From contig USQL01000017.1 in assembly GCA_900556935.1 (NCBI GenBank), forward strand, positions 1 through 28,389: a DNA stretch of 28,389 nt. The letters are read 5' to 3'. The notes beneath the pieces were generated by a model. That model ran no database searches and was not told the origin of the DNA. It worked only from the letters and a program-made list of their open reading frames with translations. Numbering within the stretch: the stretch's first letter is position 1; every line of letters begins with the position of its first letter. Source of the stretch: an uncultured Eubacteriales bacterium (GTDB lineage: Bacteria; Bacillota; Clostridia; Oscillospirales; Oscillospiraceae). Positions 20,902-28,389 of the stretch are shown here, piece by piece. A program made the translations under genes and the position numbers.

Positions 20902-21522
20902 TGACGGCGCAGTATCCTAGTCAGAGAGACCGTTTTCCAGGAAGGGCCTAAAAATCCTTTGAAGGGCACATCGGTGAAGTCCCTGGTGTCTGCTTTTTAC
21001 GCCCAGTTTAGGGTGGATGCTGGGGGTTAAGGATTCCGGGCGCGTTCCAACGGCATGGAGCATACGACCCGTTTTCCGTGGAGACCTGGTATTGTGCGAC
21101 GACGGACAGAACCTCCCGTGGAGGCCCGCTCGCGTACGAGCCAGGATTAGAACCTGCAAGGCAGTGCACAGAATCGTGTTGCTGCGTGCAGCGTAGCCTG
21201 CCTTGAGTGAATATGAGGGGAAAGAAGATCAGGCGGCTGGCAGCCGTGGCCATGGCTGCTGCCGATATCGCTTCTGGAAACCATGTTTGCAAAAGAGGCT
21301 AAGACTACGGTTTCCTCTGCTGTGGAAAACACCTAGGCTGTCGTAACTGGGCAGACAGGAGATTGCGGTACGGACTAAGTGGCAATCGGGTACGTCCTTT
21401 GGCGACACGGACGCGGTGAGATAAAACGGAAACGACCTGCACGGCAACGGCAGGCTCTCACTGGGGAAAACAAACCCGACCTAAGCCGTAAGATTTATCC
21501 TGCCTGCTGCCGTCATTTTTTT
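20902..21522 (+). ncRNA. ole: OLE (ornate, large, extremophilic) RNA
   Basis: About 620 bases with no credible protein gene on either strand, its own promoter, and a membrane protein matching OapA directly downstream, followed by dxs. In Bacillus halodurans and relatives the ~600-base OLE RNA occupies exactly this position upstream of oapA and dxs. Many exact helices are visible: CAAGGCAG (21157) with CTGCCTTG (21198), enclosing TGCAC/GTGCA; GCTCG-CGTA-CGAGC (21128); CCTCC-CGT-GGAGG (21112); GGAAACC (21276) with GGTTTCC (21309); GATTGC (21361) with GCAATC (21382); CCTGC (21436) with GCAGG (21450). ACGGCA (21441) can pair with TGCCGT (21508), followed by seven T, a likely 3' end. OLE binds OapA at the membrane and is linked to ethanol, cold and Mg2+ stress tolerance. 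Ends are approximate and the call needs a covariance-model match (Rfam OLE, RF01071). Confidence 0.82.
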
Positions 21523-21544
21523 AATGATTTAGGAGCGTGTTCCC

Positions 21545-22144
21545 GTGTCAAAAAACGATCCGGATGGCAGTAAGCGTCAGCAGAAAGAGGCTGCCCGCTG
21601 GGCGCTGACCATTTTCCTTGTGACCATCGCCGTGTCAGCGACCATCAGTTTTACATCCAATGAGATTATGGATCGCAGCTCCATTGCGGTGGCGTTTCTG
21701 ATTTTGCTGTTCATCATCGCGGTGGGCATTGTTTTCGATATTGTGGGCGTAGCGGTGACCTCCGCCGATGAAAAGCCCTTTCATTCTATGGCCTCCCGCC
21801 GGGTTTCCGGCGCAAAGGAGGCAATCCGGCTGCTGCGCAGCGCCGGGAAGGTCAGTTCTATCTGCAATGATGTCATCGGGGATATCTGCGGCGTTGTCTC
21901 CGGTGCGGCCTCCGCGACCATTGCGGCCAGAGCCTTGACCTATGTGCAGTTTTCCTGGCCCCAGGTTGTAACCCTGGGCATGTCCGCGCTGGTTGCGGGC
22001 CTGACCGTCGGCGGCAAGGCCGTTGGCAAGACGGTTGCCATCCGGTCCTGTACGGAAATCGTATTTCTGGTGGGGAGAATTCTGTCCGCGTGGGGCCGGG
22101 GAAAGCAGTGGCTGCGCAAAAAGATAACAAAGAAAAAGGGATGA
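21545..22144 (+). CDS. oapA: OapA-like OLE-associated membrane protein
   Basis: 199 aa from GTG at 21545 (AGGAG nine bases upstream). The protein has several hydrophobic segments, at about residues 19-36, 46-71, 103-126 and 134-158, and a strongly basic C-terminus (WLRKKITKKKG). FDIVGVAVTSADEKPFHSMA at 64-83 resembles the DUF21/CNNM-CorC type region, and D109-x3-D113 (CNDVIGDICG) matches the conserved DxxxD motif described for OapA. OapA binds OLE RNA and brings it to the membrane, where the complex affects stress and magnesium responses. Its place between OLE and dxs is the canonical order. It is probably read from the OLE promoter through the weak terminator and continues into dxs. Confidence 0.85.
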   Translation: MSKNDPDGSKRQQKEAARWALTIFLVTIAVSATISFTSNEIMDRSSIAVAFLILLFIIAVGIVFDIVGVAVTSADEKPFHSMASRRVSGAKEAIRLLRSAGKVSSICNDVIGDICGVVSGAASATIAARALTYVQFSWPQVVTLGMSALVAGLTVGGKAVGKTVAIRSCTEIVFLVGRILSAWGRGKQWLRKKITKKKG

Positions 22145-22151
22145 GTACGCT

Positions 22152-24023
22152 GTGGGAATCTTACAGGATATTCACTGCCAGCAGGATCTGCAGAAATTGA
22201 CAGAGCCTCAGAGAGCCTGCCTTTGCCGGGAAATCCGGGAATTTTTGATTGAAAATGTTTCAAAGACCGGCGGCCATCTGGCCGGAAACCTGGGCGTGGT
22301 GGAGCTGTCCGTAGCCATTGAAACCGTATACAATACACAGAAGGACCGCCTGGTTTTCGATGTCGGCCATCAGTCTTATGTCCATAAGCTGCTGACAGGA
22401 CGCCAGGCGGATTTTGCGCACCTGCGCCAGTTTGGGGGCATGTCCGGCTTTCCCAAGCCTGCGGAGAGCGTGACGGATGCCTTCGTGGCGGGGCATGCCT
22501 CCAGCTCCGTCTCCATCGCCCTGGGTATGGCCCGGGCAAGGACGCTGCTGCACCAGGACTACGATGTGGTAGCCCTGGTTGGAGACGGTGCCGCCACCGG
22601 CGGCATGATTTATGAGGCCCTGAACGATCTGGCCGTCAGCAAGGAGCCCATGGTGGTCATTCTCAATGACAACGAAATGTCCATCAGCAAGAGCATCGGC
22701 GGCCTGTCCCGGCATCTGTCCCGGGTCCGCAGCAGCCGGAATTACCTCCATGCCAAGCGGTATTACCGGACAATCCTAAAAAAGCTTCCCGGGGGCAATG
22801 CCGTCTACAAGGCCACCAGCCGCATCAAAAACCGTTTAAAACGCATGATTATGCCTGGCACCATGTTTGAAAACATGGGCATTACCTACCTGGGCCCGGC
22901 AGACGGCCACGATTTACCCGGTATTACGGCACTACTCAATTCCGCCAAGGAAATGCGGGAGCCCGTGCTGGTCCATGTGATTACCAAAAAGGGCTGCGGC
23001 TATCCTCCCGCCCAGGAGGACCCCACCCGGTTCCATGGAATCGGAAAATTTGACCCTGTCACCGGGAAAAGTCTCGGCGGGAGTGTTCCCACCTTTTCCG
23101 GCTCCTTCGGGCAGACGCTGATTGATTTGGCCGCCCGGAACAGCCGGGTCTGCGCCATTACGGCGGCCATGTCCGCCGGTACGGGGCTTACGGAGTTCAT
23201 GCGCCGGTATCCGGAGCGGACCTTCGATGTGGGAATCGCGGAGGAGCATGCCGTCTCCATGGCCGGTGGCCTTGCTAAGCAGGGCATGATTCCGGTGGTT
23301 GCGCTGTACTCCACTTTTCTGCAGCGCTCCTATGACCAGCTGCTGCAGGATGTTGCCATGCTCCACCTGCATGTGGTGCTGGCCATTGACCGGGCGGGCC
23401 TTGTAGGGGATGACGGCCCCACCCACCACGGTGTCTTCGATGTGGGCTTCCTGCGGCAGATGCCGGGGATGCTGATTCTGGCCCCGGCCAGCCTCGCTGA
23501 GCAGCGGGATATGCTGCGCTGGGCAGTAGAGTGCTACGATGGCCCGGTGGCGGTGCGCTATCCCAGAGGCGGGCAGGGAGCATACACGGACGCTGCCTGG
23601 GGAGAAAAGGAAACCGTGTTCCAGGGGAATCTCTGCTGCCACAAGCCCGGCGGCGATGTGATATTGGTGACCTACGGAAGTCTTGTCAATAACGTGCTGG
23701 AAAGCGCCGACCTTTTGGAAAAGCGTGGAATTCACGCCGGTGTCCTCCGGTTGACAAACCTCTCCACATTCCCCACGGCCTCCATTCTGGAGGCGGGCCG
23801 GGGGCCGATTGTTGTGGTGGAGGAGGCCTGCACCGGCAGCGGCATTCGGGAAAGCCTTGCCTGGGCTGTCCACAGTCTGGACCCGGAGAGAACGGTGCTG
23901 GGCATTGACCTGGGGTCGGACTTTGTGCCCCACGGTGCCCAGGCACAGCTTTACAAGCTGTGCGGCCTGGATGCCGTATCGATTGCGGAATATGTAGAAG
24001 GGGTGACCCAAAATGAAGATTAA
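22152..24023 (+). CDS. dxs: 1-deoxy-D-xylulose-5-phosphate synthase
   Basis: 623 aa, the usual length. It condenses pyruvate and glyceraldehyde-3-phosphate with loss of CO2, using thiamine diphosphate, in the first step of the non-mevalonate isoprenoid pathway. Visible: HLAGNLGVVELSVA near residue 38, FDVGHQSYVHKLLTGR, the thiamine diphosphate/Mg2+ motif VGDGAATGG (about 142-150) with NDNEMSIS, the catalytic-type IAEEHAVSMAGG (about 362) and DRAGLVGDDGPTHHG (about 412). The start is taken as GTG at 22152 with AGGG 11 bases upstream; it follows oapA by seven bases. Its stop overlaps tlyA. Linkage to oapA is characteristic of OLE loci. Confidence 0.95.
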   Translation: MGILQDIHCQQDLQKLTEPQRACLCREIREFLIENVSKTGGHLAGNLGVVELSVAIETVYNTQKDRLVFDVGHQSYVHKLLTGRQADFAHLRQFGGMSGFPKPAESVTDAFVAGHASSSVSIALGMARARTLLHQDYDVVALVGDGAATGGMIYEALNDLAVSKEPMVVILNDNEMSISKSIGGLSRHLSRVRSSRNYLHAKRYYRTILKKLPGGNAVYKATSRIKNRLKRMIMPGTMFENMGITYLGPADGHDLPGITALLNSAKEMREPVLVHVITKKGCGYPPAQEDPTRFHGIGKFDPVTGKSLGGSVPTFSGSFGQTLIDLAARNSRVCAITAAMSAGTGLTEFMRRYPERTFDVGIAEEHAVSMAGGLAKQGMIPVVALYSTFLQRSYDQLLQDVAMLHLHVVLAIDRAGLVGDDGPTHHGVFDVGFLRQMPGMLILAPASLAEQRDMLRWAVECYDGPVAVRYPRGGQGAYTDAAWGEKETVFQGNLCCHKPGGDVILVTYGSLVNNVLESADLLEKRGIHAGVLRLTNLSTFPTASILEAGRGPIVVVEEACTGSGIRESLAWAVHSLDPERTVLGIDLGSDFVPHGAQAQLYKLCGLDAVSIAEYVEGVTQNED

Positions 24024-24831
24024 AAAACGCCTGGATGTGCTCTTGACCGAGCAGGGCTATGCGGAAAACCGTACCAAGGCGCAGGCCATTATTATGAGCG
24101 GCATCGTCTATGTAGACGGCCAGAAGGCGGACAAGCCCGGAACGTCCTATGAGGAGACAGTTTCCATCGAGGTCCGGGGGGCGGTCTGCCCCTATGTCAG
24201 CCGGGGCGGTCTGAAGCTGGAAAAGGCCCTGCGGGATTTTGGTGTCAAGCCGGAGGGCTATGTCTGCTCGGATTCCGGCGCGTCCACCGGCGGCTTTACG
24301 GACTGCCTGCTGCAGCAGGGTGCCAGCAAGGTCTTTGCCATCGATGTGGGCTATGGCCAGCTGGATTGGAAAATCCGCTCGGACCCCCGGGTGGTGGTTA
24401 TGGAAAAGACCAATATCCGCTATGTAACCCCAGAGCAGCTGGGGGAGCCCCTGGACCTTTCCGTGGTGGATGTGAGCTTTATCTCCCTGAAAATCGTCCT
24501 GCCCGCAATCCAGAAGCTTTTAAAGCCCACGGGACAGGTGCTGTGCCTTATCAAGCCCCAGTTTGAGGCCGGGCGGGACAAGGTTGGCAAGAAGGGAGTT
24601 GTCCGGGAAAAAAGCACGCATAAAGAGGTGCTGGACGATTTTGTAGCTTTGGCTGACCGGCTGGGCTTCAAAATTCTGGGCCTGACCTTTTCCCCTGTCA
24701 AGGGCCCCGAGGGTAATATTGAGTTCCTGGGCCACCTGAGCCTGAACCCCGATGCCCAGGGAATCCGTCCGGACACCGGTGACGTGGTAGAGCAGGCCCA
24801 CAGGGCCCTGGACAAAGGAGCCGATTTATGA
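24013..24831 (+). CDS. tlyA: TlyA-family rRNA 2'-O-methyltransferase
   Basis: 272 aa from the ATG at 24013, overlapping the end of dxs by 11 bases. Residues 1-60 are an S4 RNA-binding domain (KKRLDVLLTEQGYAENRTKA). An FtsJ/RrmJ-like SAM-dependent methyltransferase domain follows with GASTGGFTDCLLQQGASKVF (about 89-108), VVDVSFISLK and KPQFEAG (about 181). TlyA proteins 2'-O-methylate 16S and 23S rRNA and can influence capreomycin sensitivity; some lack hemolysin activity despite the old name. This gene is a standard neighbour of dxs and nadK in Clostridia. Confidence 0.93.
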   Translation: MKIKKRLDVLLTEQGYAENRTKAQAIIMSGIVYVDGQKADKPGTSYEETVSIEVRGAVCPYVSRGGLKLEKALRDFGVKPEGYVCSDSGASTGGFTDCLLQQGASKVFAIDVGYGQLDWKIRSDPRVVVMEKTNIRYVTPEQLGEPLDLSVVDVSFISLKIVLPAIQKLLKPTGQVLCLIKPQFEAGRDKVGKKGVVREKSTHKEVLDDFVALADRLGFKILGLTFSPVKGPEGNIEFLGHLSLNPDAQGIRPDTGDVVEQAHRALDKGADL

Positions 24832-25691
24832 AAAATGTAATTCTGACCCCCAACCCCTACCGGGATCGGAATTTTCAGACGGTCCGAAACGCTATGCAGC
24901 TTTTAAAGGACGCGGGACTTCGGGTGAGCCTGTGCCTGCCCTTTGATGTGGACCGGAATTATGAGCTTCCGAAGGACCTGCGGTTCAGCCGTCTGGAGCG
25001 GGAACTGCCCAACGCGGATGCGGTCATCTGCTTCGGCGGAGACGGGACCATCCTCCATACGGCCAAGGCGGCGACCAAGCGCGGCATCCCCATCCTGGGG
25101 GTCAATATCGGAACCATGGGCTTCCTGGCGGAGTTGGAGAGTACAGATCTGGACCGGCTGCTGCTGCTGGCCGACGGTAACTTCAAGCTGGACCCCCGGA
25201 TGATGCTGGACGTGACAGTTCAGCGGGACCGGGACATTATCTTTCACGACATCTGCCTGAACGATGTAGCGGTGACCAAGGGTGCCGTGGCAAGAATCGT
25301 CTATTTGAGCGTGGAGTGCGACGGGGTTCAGGCCCTGAGCTGCGGCGGTGACGGCATCATCGTCTCCACTCCCAGCGGTTCTACAGCCTACAATCTTTCG
25401 GCGGGAGGCCCCATTGTGGAGCCGGATGCCCGCAACATGATTATTACGCCTATCTGCGCCCACGATATGGTCAGCCGCTGTATCGTGACCTCGGACCGTC
25501 GGACCATTACGGTCCGCATGATACAGAATGCCCGCAGAAACGCATTTCTCTCCGTAGACGGGGGGAAGGCTCTGCGCCTGAATATGGGCGATGTGGTGAC
25601 CATCCGCAAATCCAAATACGAAACAAAGCTCATTAAGCTCAACGACCGCAGCTTTTACGATGTGGTGAACGCCAAATTTCAAAGGAAGTAA
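24828..25691 (+). CDS. nadK: NAD kinase
   Basis: 287 aa from the ATG at 24828, which overlaps the tlyA stop (ATGA). It phosphorylates NAD+ to NADP+ using ATP or polyphosphate. The diagnostic GGDGT motif is present at about residues 69-73 (CFGGDGTILHTAK), followed by GVNIGTMGFLAEL, the NDVAVTKG loop and STPSGSTAYNLSAGGPIV, which form the NAD-binding site. Domain order and length are normal. It lies in the translationally coupled dxs-tlyA-nadK run. Confidence 0.95.
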   Translation: MKNVILTPNPYRDRNFQTVRNAMQLLKDAGLRVSLCLPFDVDRNYELPKDLRFSRLERELPNADAVICFGGDGTILHTAKAATKRGIPILGVNIGTMGFLAELESTDLDRLLLLADGNFKLDPRMMLDVTVQRDRDIIFHDICLNDVAVTKGAVARIVYLSVECDGVQALSCGGDGIIVSTPSGSTAYNLSAGGPIVEPDARNMIITPICAHDMVSRCIVTSDRRTITVRMIQNARRNAFLSVDGGKALRLNMGDVVTIRKSKYETKLIKLNDRSFYDVVNAKFQRK

Positions 25692-25703
25692 GAGGGACGA
25701 GCC

Positions 25704-26156
25704 ATGAAATCCAAAAGACAGGCCAAGATCATTGAGATTATCTCCAACGCCAATGTGGAGACCCAGGAGCAGCTATTGAAGGCTCTGGAGGAAGAGGGCT
25801 TCACCAGCACTCAGGCGACCATTTCCCGGGACATCAAGGAGCTTCGAATTGTAAAGGAGCTCACAAGCCTGGGCACCTATCGCTACAGTGTGCCGGAGAA
25901 GGACGTGCCCCCGGCACTTTCCGACAGGCTCAATACCATTTTCCGGGAGTGCGTCATCAGCATCGACTATGCGGAAAATATTATTGTGCTTCATACGCTT
26001 CCGGGCCTGGCCGGTGCCGCCGGTTCCGCGCTGGATGCTATGAAAATCAGTGTGGTGCTGGGTACCCTGGCCGGTGACGACACAGTGATGATTGTCATGC
26101 GGGATGCCGCCGCGGCCGCCGCGTTCTGCGGAGAAATCAAAGCGGTGATTCGATAA
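25704..26156 (+). CDS. argR: Arginine repressor ArgR/AhrC
   Basis: 150 aa from the ATG at 25704 (AGAGGGA upstream), 12 bases after nadK. The N-terminal winged helix has the ArgR recognition helix TSTQATISRDIKEL (about 33-46). The C-terminal hexamerisation/arginine-binding domain ends with GTLAGDDTVMIVMR, where the D-D pair contacts arginine. In the family it represses arginine biosynthesis and can activate catabolism when arginine is bound. Placement before recN is conserved in Firmicutes. Its targets are outside this window. Confidence 0.95.
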   Translation: MKSKRQAKIIEIISNANVETQEQLLKALEEEGFTSTQATISRDIKELRIVKELTSLGTYRYSVPEKDVPPALSDRLNTIFRECVISIDYAENIIVLHTLPGLAGAAGSALDAMKISVVLGTLAGDDTVMIVMRDAAAAAAFCGEIKAVIR

Positions 26157-26171
26157 AAGGGGAGAAAAACC

Positions 26172-27824
26172 TTGCTGAGCCTATTGCACATTGAAAATAT
26201 CGCGGTGATCGAGCAGGCGGATATCTCCTTTGATCAGGGCTTTAATGTCCTGACCGGTGAAACCGGTGCCGGTAAATCCATTGTCATCGATGCCATTTCC
26301 GCCATTCTTGGCAGGCGCGCCTACCGGGATATGGTCAGAACCGGCACCAATAAGGCCTCCGTCCGGGCGGTGTTTACCCATGTGCCGGAGCTTCCCTGGT
26401 TCCAGGAGAACGGGGTAGAGTATGACGAGGAGACCGTCATCCAGCGGGATATTTTCCTGGACGGAAAAAATGTCTGCCGGGTCAACGGAAGCCTTGTAAG
26501 TGTGACCATTCTCCAGAAGCTGGGCATCCAGCTCATCAATATCCACGGCCAGCACGACTCCGCCACCTTGTTTGATGAAGACAACCATCTGCGTTTTCTG
26601 GATGCCTTCGCGGATAATGGGGCTCTTTTGGAGGACTATCGGGGGAAGTTTTCCCAGGTAAGCAGCCTCCGCCGGGAAATCGACCGGATGACCATGGACG
26701 AGGGAGAAAAGCTTCGCCGCATGGAGACCCTTAAATATCAGATTGCCGAAATCGAAAAGGTCGAGTTGCAGCCCGGGGAGGATGAGGAGCTGGAAAGCCG
26801 GAGAAAGCTGCTGCAAAACTCCGAAAAGCTCTCCCAGGGTCTGGAAGAGGCCACGGAAGCCCTTCTGGGCGGGGACAACAGCGATGGCGCGGCCGCGCTT
26901 CTGTCCCAGGCGGCGTATTCTTTAAGCCGCATCGCCAGGTATAGCGACGACTACACCGCCTTCCAGGAACGGCTGACGGACCTCAAATATCAGGTCCAGG
27001 ACATTGCCGATGAGGTGCGGGATTCTCTGGACGAGCTGAGCTACTCCGCCGACGAGCTGGAGGAAATCGAGTCCCGACTGGACATCATCCACCGCCTGCG
27101 CCGGAAATACGGCACGGACTGCGGGGAAATCCTGGAATACCTGGAAAAGGCCCGGAAGGAGCTGGACGAAATCGAGTTCGCAGACGACCGGATTGCGCAT
27201 CTGAAAAAGCAGCTTGCCCAAAAGGAGCGGGAGGCCTGGGACGCGGCGGAAAAGCTGAGCCGGGACCGCCAGGAAAAAGGGGAGATTCTCTCCCAGAGAA
27301 TCCTATCCGAGCTCAAACAGCTGGATATGCCCCGGGTGCAGTTTCAGTGCCGATTCCGGAAGACGGAGCTTGGCACCGACGGAGCGGACGCGGTGGCCTT
27401 TTATCTGTCCGCCAACGCCGGTGAGGACTTAAAGCCCCTGAGCAAGGTGGCCTCCGGCGGTGAGCTGGCCCGGATTATGCTGTCCATGAAAAATGTTCTG
27501 GCAGAAAAGGACGCGGTGGACACCCTCATTTTTGACGAGGTGGATACCGGTGTCTCCGGCAGAGCCGCCCAGCGGATTGCGGAAAAGCTGAGAAGCCTTG
27601 CCCAGTATAAGCAGGTCCTGTGCGTGACCCATCTGCCCCAGCTGGCGGCATTGGCCGATACCCATATGCTCATTGCCAAGTCCGAGCACGATGGCAGAAC
27701 CTTTACAACCGTCACCCCCCTGGACCGGGAGGGCCGCAAGCAGGAACTGGCCAGAATCATTGGTGGCACCAATATTACGGAAACGACCCTGAAAAGCGCT
27801 GAAGAAATGCTTTTAATGCCCTGA
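26172..27824 (+). CDS. recN: DNA repair protein RecN
   Basis: 550 aa from TTG at 26172 (GGGGAG seven bases upstream). It is an SMC-like ATPase: Walker A GETGAGKS at residues 29-36, a long central coiled coil (about 160-370), signature ASGGELARIMLSM (about 427-439) and Walker B LIFDEVDTG (about 453-461) followed by QVLCVTHLPQLAA. RecN acts early in double-strand-break repair by bridging DNA ends. It ends the dxs-to-recN run; the tyrS leader promoter begins 22 bases after its stop. Confidence 0.95.
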   Translation: MLSLLHIENIAVIEQADISFDQGFNVLTGETGAGKSIVIDAISAILGRRAYRDMVRTGTNKASVRAVFTHVPELPWFQENGVEYDEETVIQRDIFLDGKNVCRVNGSLVSVTILQKLGIQLINIHGQHDSATLFDEDNHLRFLDAFADNGALLEDYRGKFSQVSSLRREIDRMTMDEGEKLRRMETLKYQIAEIEKVELQPGEDEELESRRKLLQNSEKLSQGLEEATEALLGGDNSDGAAALLSQAAYSLSRIARYSDDYTAFQERLTDLKYQVQDIADEVRDSLDELSYSADELEEIESRLDIIHRLRRKYGTDCGEILEYLEKARKELDEIEFADDRIAHLKKQLAQKEREAWDAAEKLSRDRQEKGEILSQRILSELKQLDMPRVQFQCRFRKTELGTDGADAVAFYLSANAGEDLKPLSKVASGGELARIMLSMKNVLAEKDAVDTLIFDEVDTGVSGRAAQRIAEKLRSLAQYKQVLCVTHLPQLAALADTHMLIAKSEHDGRTFTTVTPLDREGRKQELARIIGGTNITETTLKSAEEMLLMP

Positions 27825-27845
27825 AAAATTTAAGCACTTTGCTGC

Positions 27846-27874
27846 TTGACATTGGGGGCGGACTTTGATAAAAT
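27846..27874 (+). promoter_or_regulatory. Promoter of the tyrS T-box leader
   Basis: Consensus TTGACA (27846-27851), 17-base spacer, TAAAAT (27869-27874). It starts the transcript near 27882, just before the T-box stem I. Confidence 0.85.
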
Positions 27875-27881
27875 ACGTCAC

Positions 27882-28140
27882 AACGCAGTGATGGGAACAA
27901 GTACGCTTAGACCATTTCCTTTCAGAGAGCCGCCGGAGGGTGCAAGGCGGCAGAAACCTAAGCCGAACATACCTCCCGGAGCGGCTTCCCTGAACGCAGC
28001 AGTAGGGGAGGACGGGTGCGCCCGATACAGCGTCGCCGCCTGCGGGGCGGCATGAGGGGGGAGCCGAGAGGCTTTCCCAAACTGAGGTGGTACCGCGCTT
28101 TCAGCGCCCTCTGTCTTTTTTGGCAGAGGGCGCTTATTTT
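27882..28140 (+). promoter_or_regulatory. Tyrosine T-box leader (tRNA-Tyr sensing)
   Basis: The leader has the canonical T-box sequence TGAGGTGGTACCGCG (28083-28097), which pairs with the tRNA 3' end, and a strong terminator: AGCGCCCTCTGTC (28103-28115) with GGCAGAGGGCGCT (28122-28134) and a T-rich tail. Stem I shows AGTA (27900-27903), GCTTAG/CTAAGC arms, GAA (27965-27967) and then TAC (27970-27972) as the specifier codon, which is tyrosine and matches the gene downstream. Uncharged tRNA-Tyr would favour the antiterminator and expression. Confidence 0.93.
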
Positions 28141-28161
28141 TTATTTGAAAGGAAACGAAAT

Positions 28162-28389
28162 ATGAAAGTTTACGACGAGCTGGTAGCCCGGGGCCTGATT
28201 GCCCAGGTGACCAACGAAGAAGAAATTCGGGAAATGGTGGATAACGGCAAGGCCACCTTCTATATTGGCTTTGACCCCACTGCGGATTCCCTCCATGTGG
28301 GCCACTTTATGGCATTGTGTCTCATGAAGCGGCTGCAGATGGCGGGCAACAAGCCCATCGCACTGATTGGCGGCGGCACCGCCATGATT
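28162..28389 (+). CDS. tyrS: Tyrosyl-tRNA synthetase, 5' part
   Basis: 76 codons are visible; the gene continues past the window. The ATG at 28162 follows AAAGG. The N-terminal sequence MKVYDELVARGLIAQVTNEE is typical of TyrRS, followed by the class I signature region FYIGFDPTADSLHVGHFMAL with HVGH as the HIGH motif, and ALIGGGTAMI. It charges tRNA-Tyr with tyrosine. The matching TAC specifier in the T-box leader confirms the assignment. Confidence 0.95.
   Translation, partial: MKVYDELVARGLIAQVTNEEEIREMVDNGKATFYIGFDPTADSLHVGHFMALCLMKRLQMAGNKPIALIGGGTAMI

Noticed and set aside
20917..21447. Several short minus-strand frames and one plus-strand frame inside the OLE region
   Set aside because: No ribosome binding sites, no protein-like composition, and they overlap predicted RNA helices in an OLE-type locus.
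22932..24011. Long minus-strand frame opposite dxs
   Set aside because: dxs on the plus strand is unmistakable; the antisense frame has no domain and no start signals.

Overview
The window is chromosome of a low-AT Firmicute, most likely class Clostridia and probably an Oscillospirales-type gut anaerobe. The right half carries the Firmicutes backbone run dxs-tlyA-nadK-argR-recN followed by a T-box-controlled tyrS. Ribosome binding sites are strong GGAGG types, and promoters are sigma-A-like. The genus cannot be fixed from this sequence.

Region 1 (1 to about 12.7 kb) is the early and lysogeny part of a siphovirus-like prophage. A long, tightly overlapping minus-strand operon runs leftward from 9345 to beyond base 1. 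It holds small regulators, a zinc-ribbon protein, a PD-(D/E)XK nuclease-like protein, SSB, a DnaD/replisome-organiser-like protein, zinc-finger proteins, a hexapeptide-repeat protein, a PP-loop (PAPS reductase-like) enzyme, a Dam-like methyltransferase broken by one base at a G9 tract, a Lar-like protein, an ASCH-like protein and a radical SAM protein cut by the window edge. Two degenerate tRNA-like elements lie near the start of this operon. Plus-strand lysogeny genes follow: a membrane-anchored protein, an XRE repressor behind a divergent promoter/operator region, a membrane-anchored XRE protein with a LexA-like box upstream, and a tyrosine integrase ending at 12721.

Region 2 (12.7-18.6 kb) begins just after the integrase at a tRNA T-arm-like sequence, a candidate attachment core. 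A 1722-codon polyvalent phage protein runs on from it with no proper start. It has a metallopeptidase-like HExxH, a MuF-C-like domain and an ART-PolyVal-like domain. Its 3' end runs into the promoter of a HicA-HicB-type toxin-antitoxin pair, so it looks truncated at both ends and is probably a remnant of a second phage.

Region 3 (18.6-28.4 kb) is host backbone, all on the plus strand. It starts with a MATE exporter behind a candidate transcription attenuator and a Nudix hydrolase. Next is a gene-free 0.65 kb stretch with its own promoter and many hairpins, immediately before an OapA-like membrane protein and dxs. That gene order, size and structure identify the stretch as an OLE (ornate, large, extremophilic) RNA. 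Then come dxs, tlyA, nadK, argR and recN in close succession, and a tyrosine T-box leader with the first 76 codons of tyrS. The OLE-oapA locus is the most remarkable system here: a large bacterial non-coding RNA with its membrane protein partner, in what looks like a non-extremophile anaerobe.
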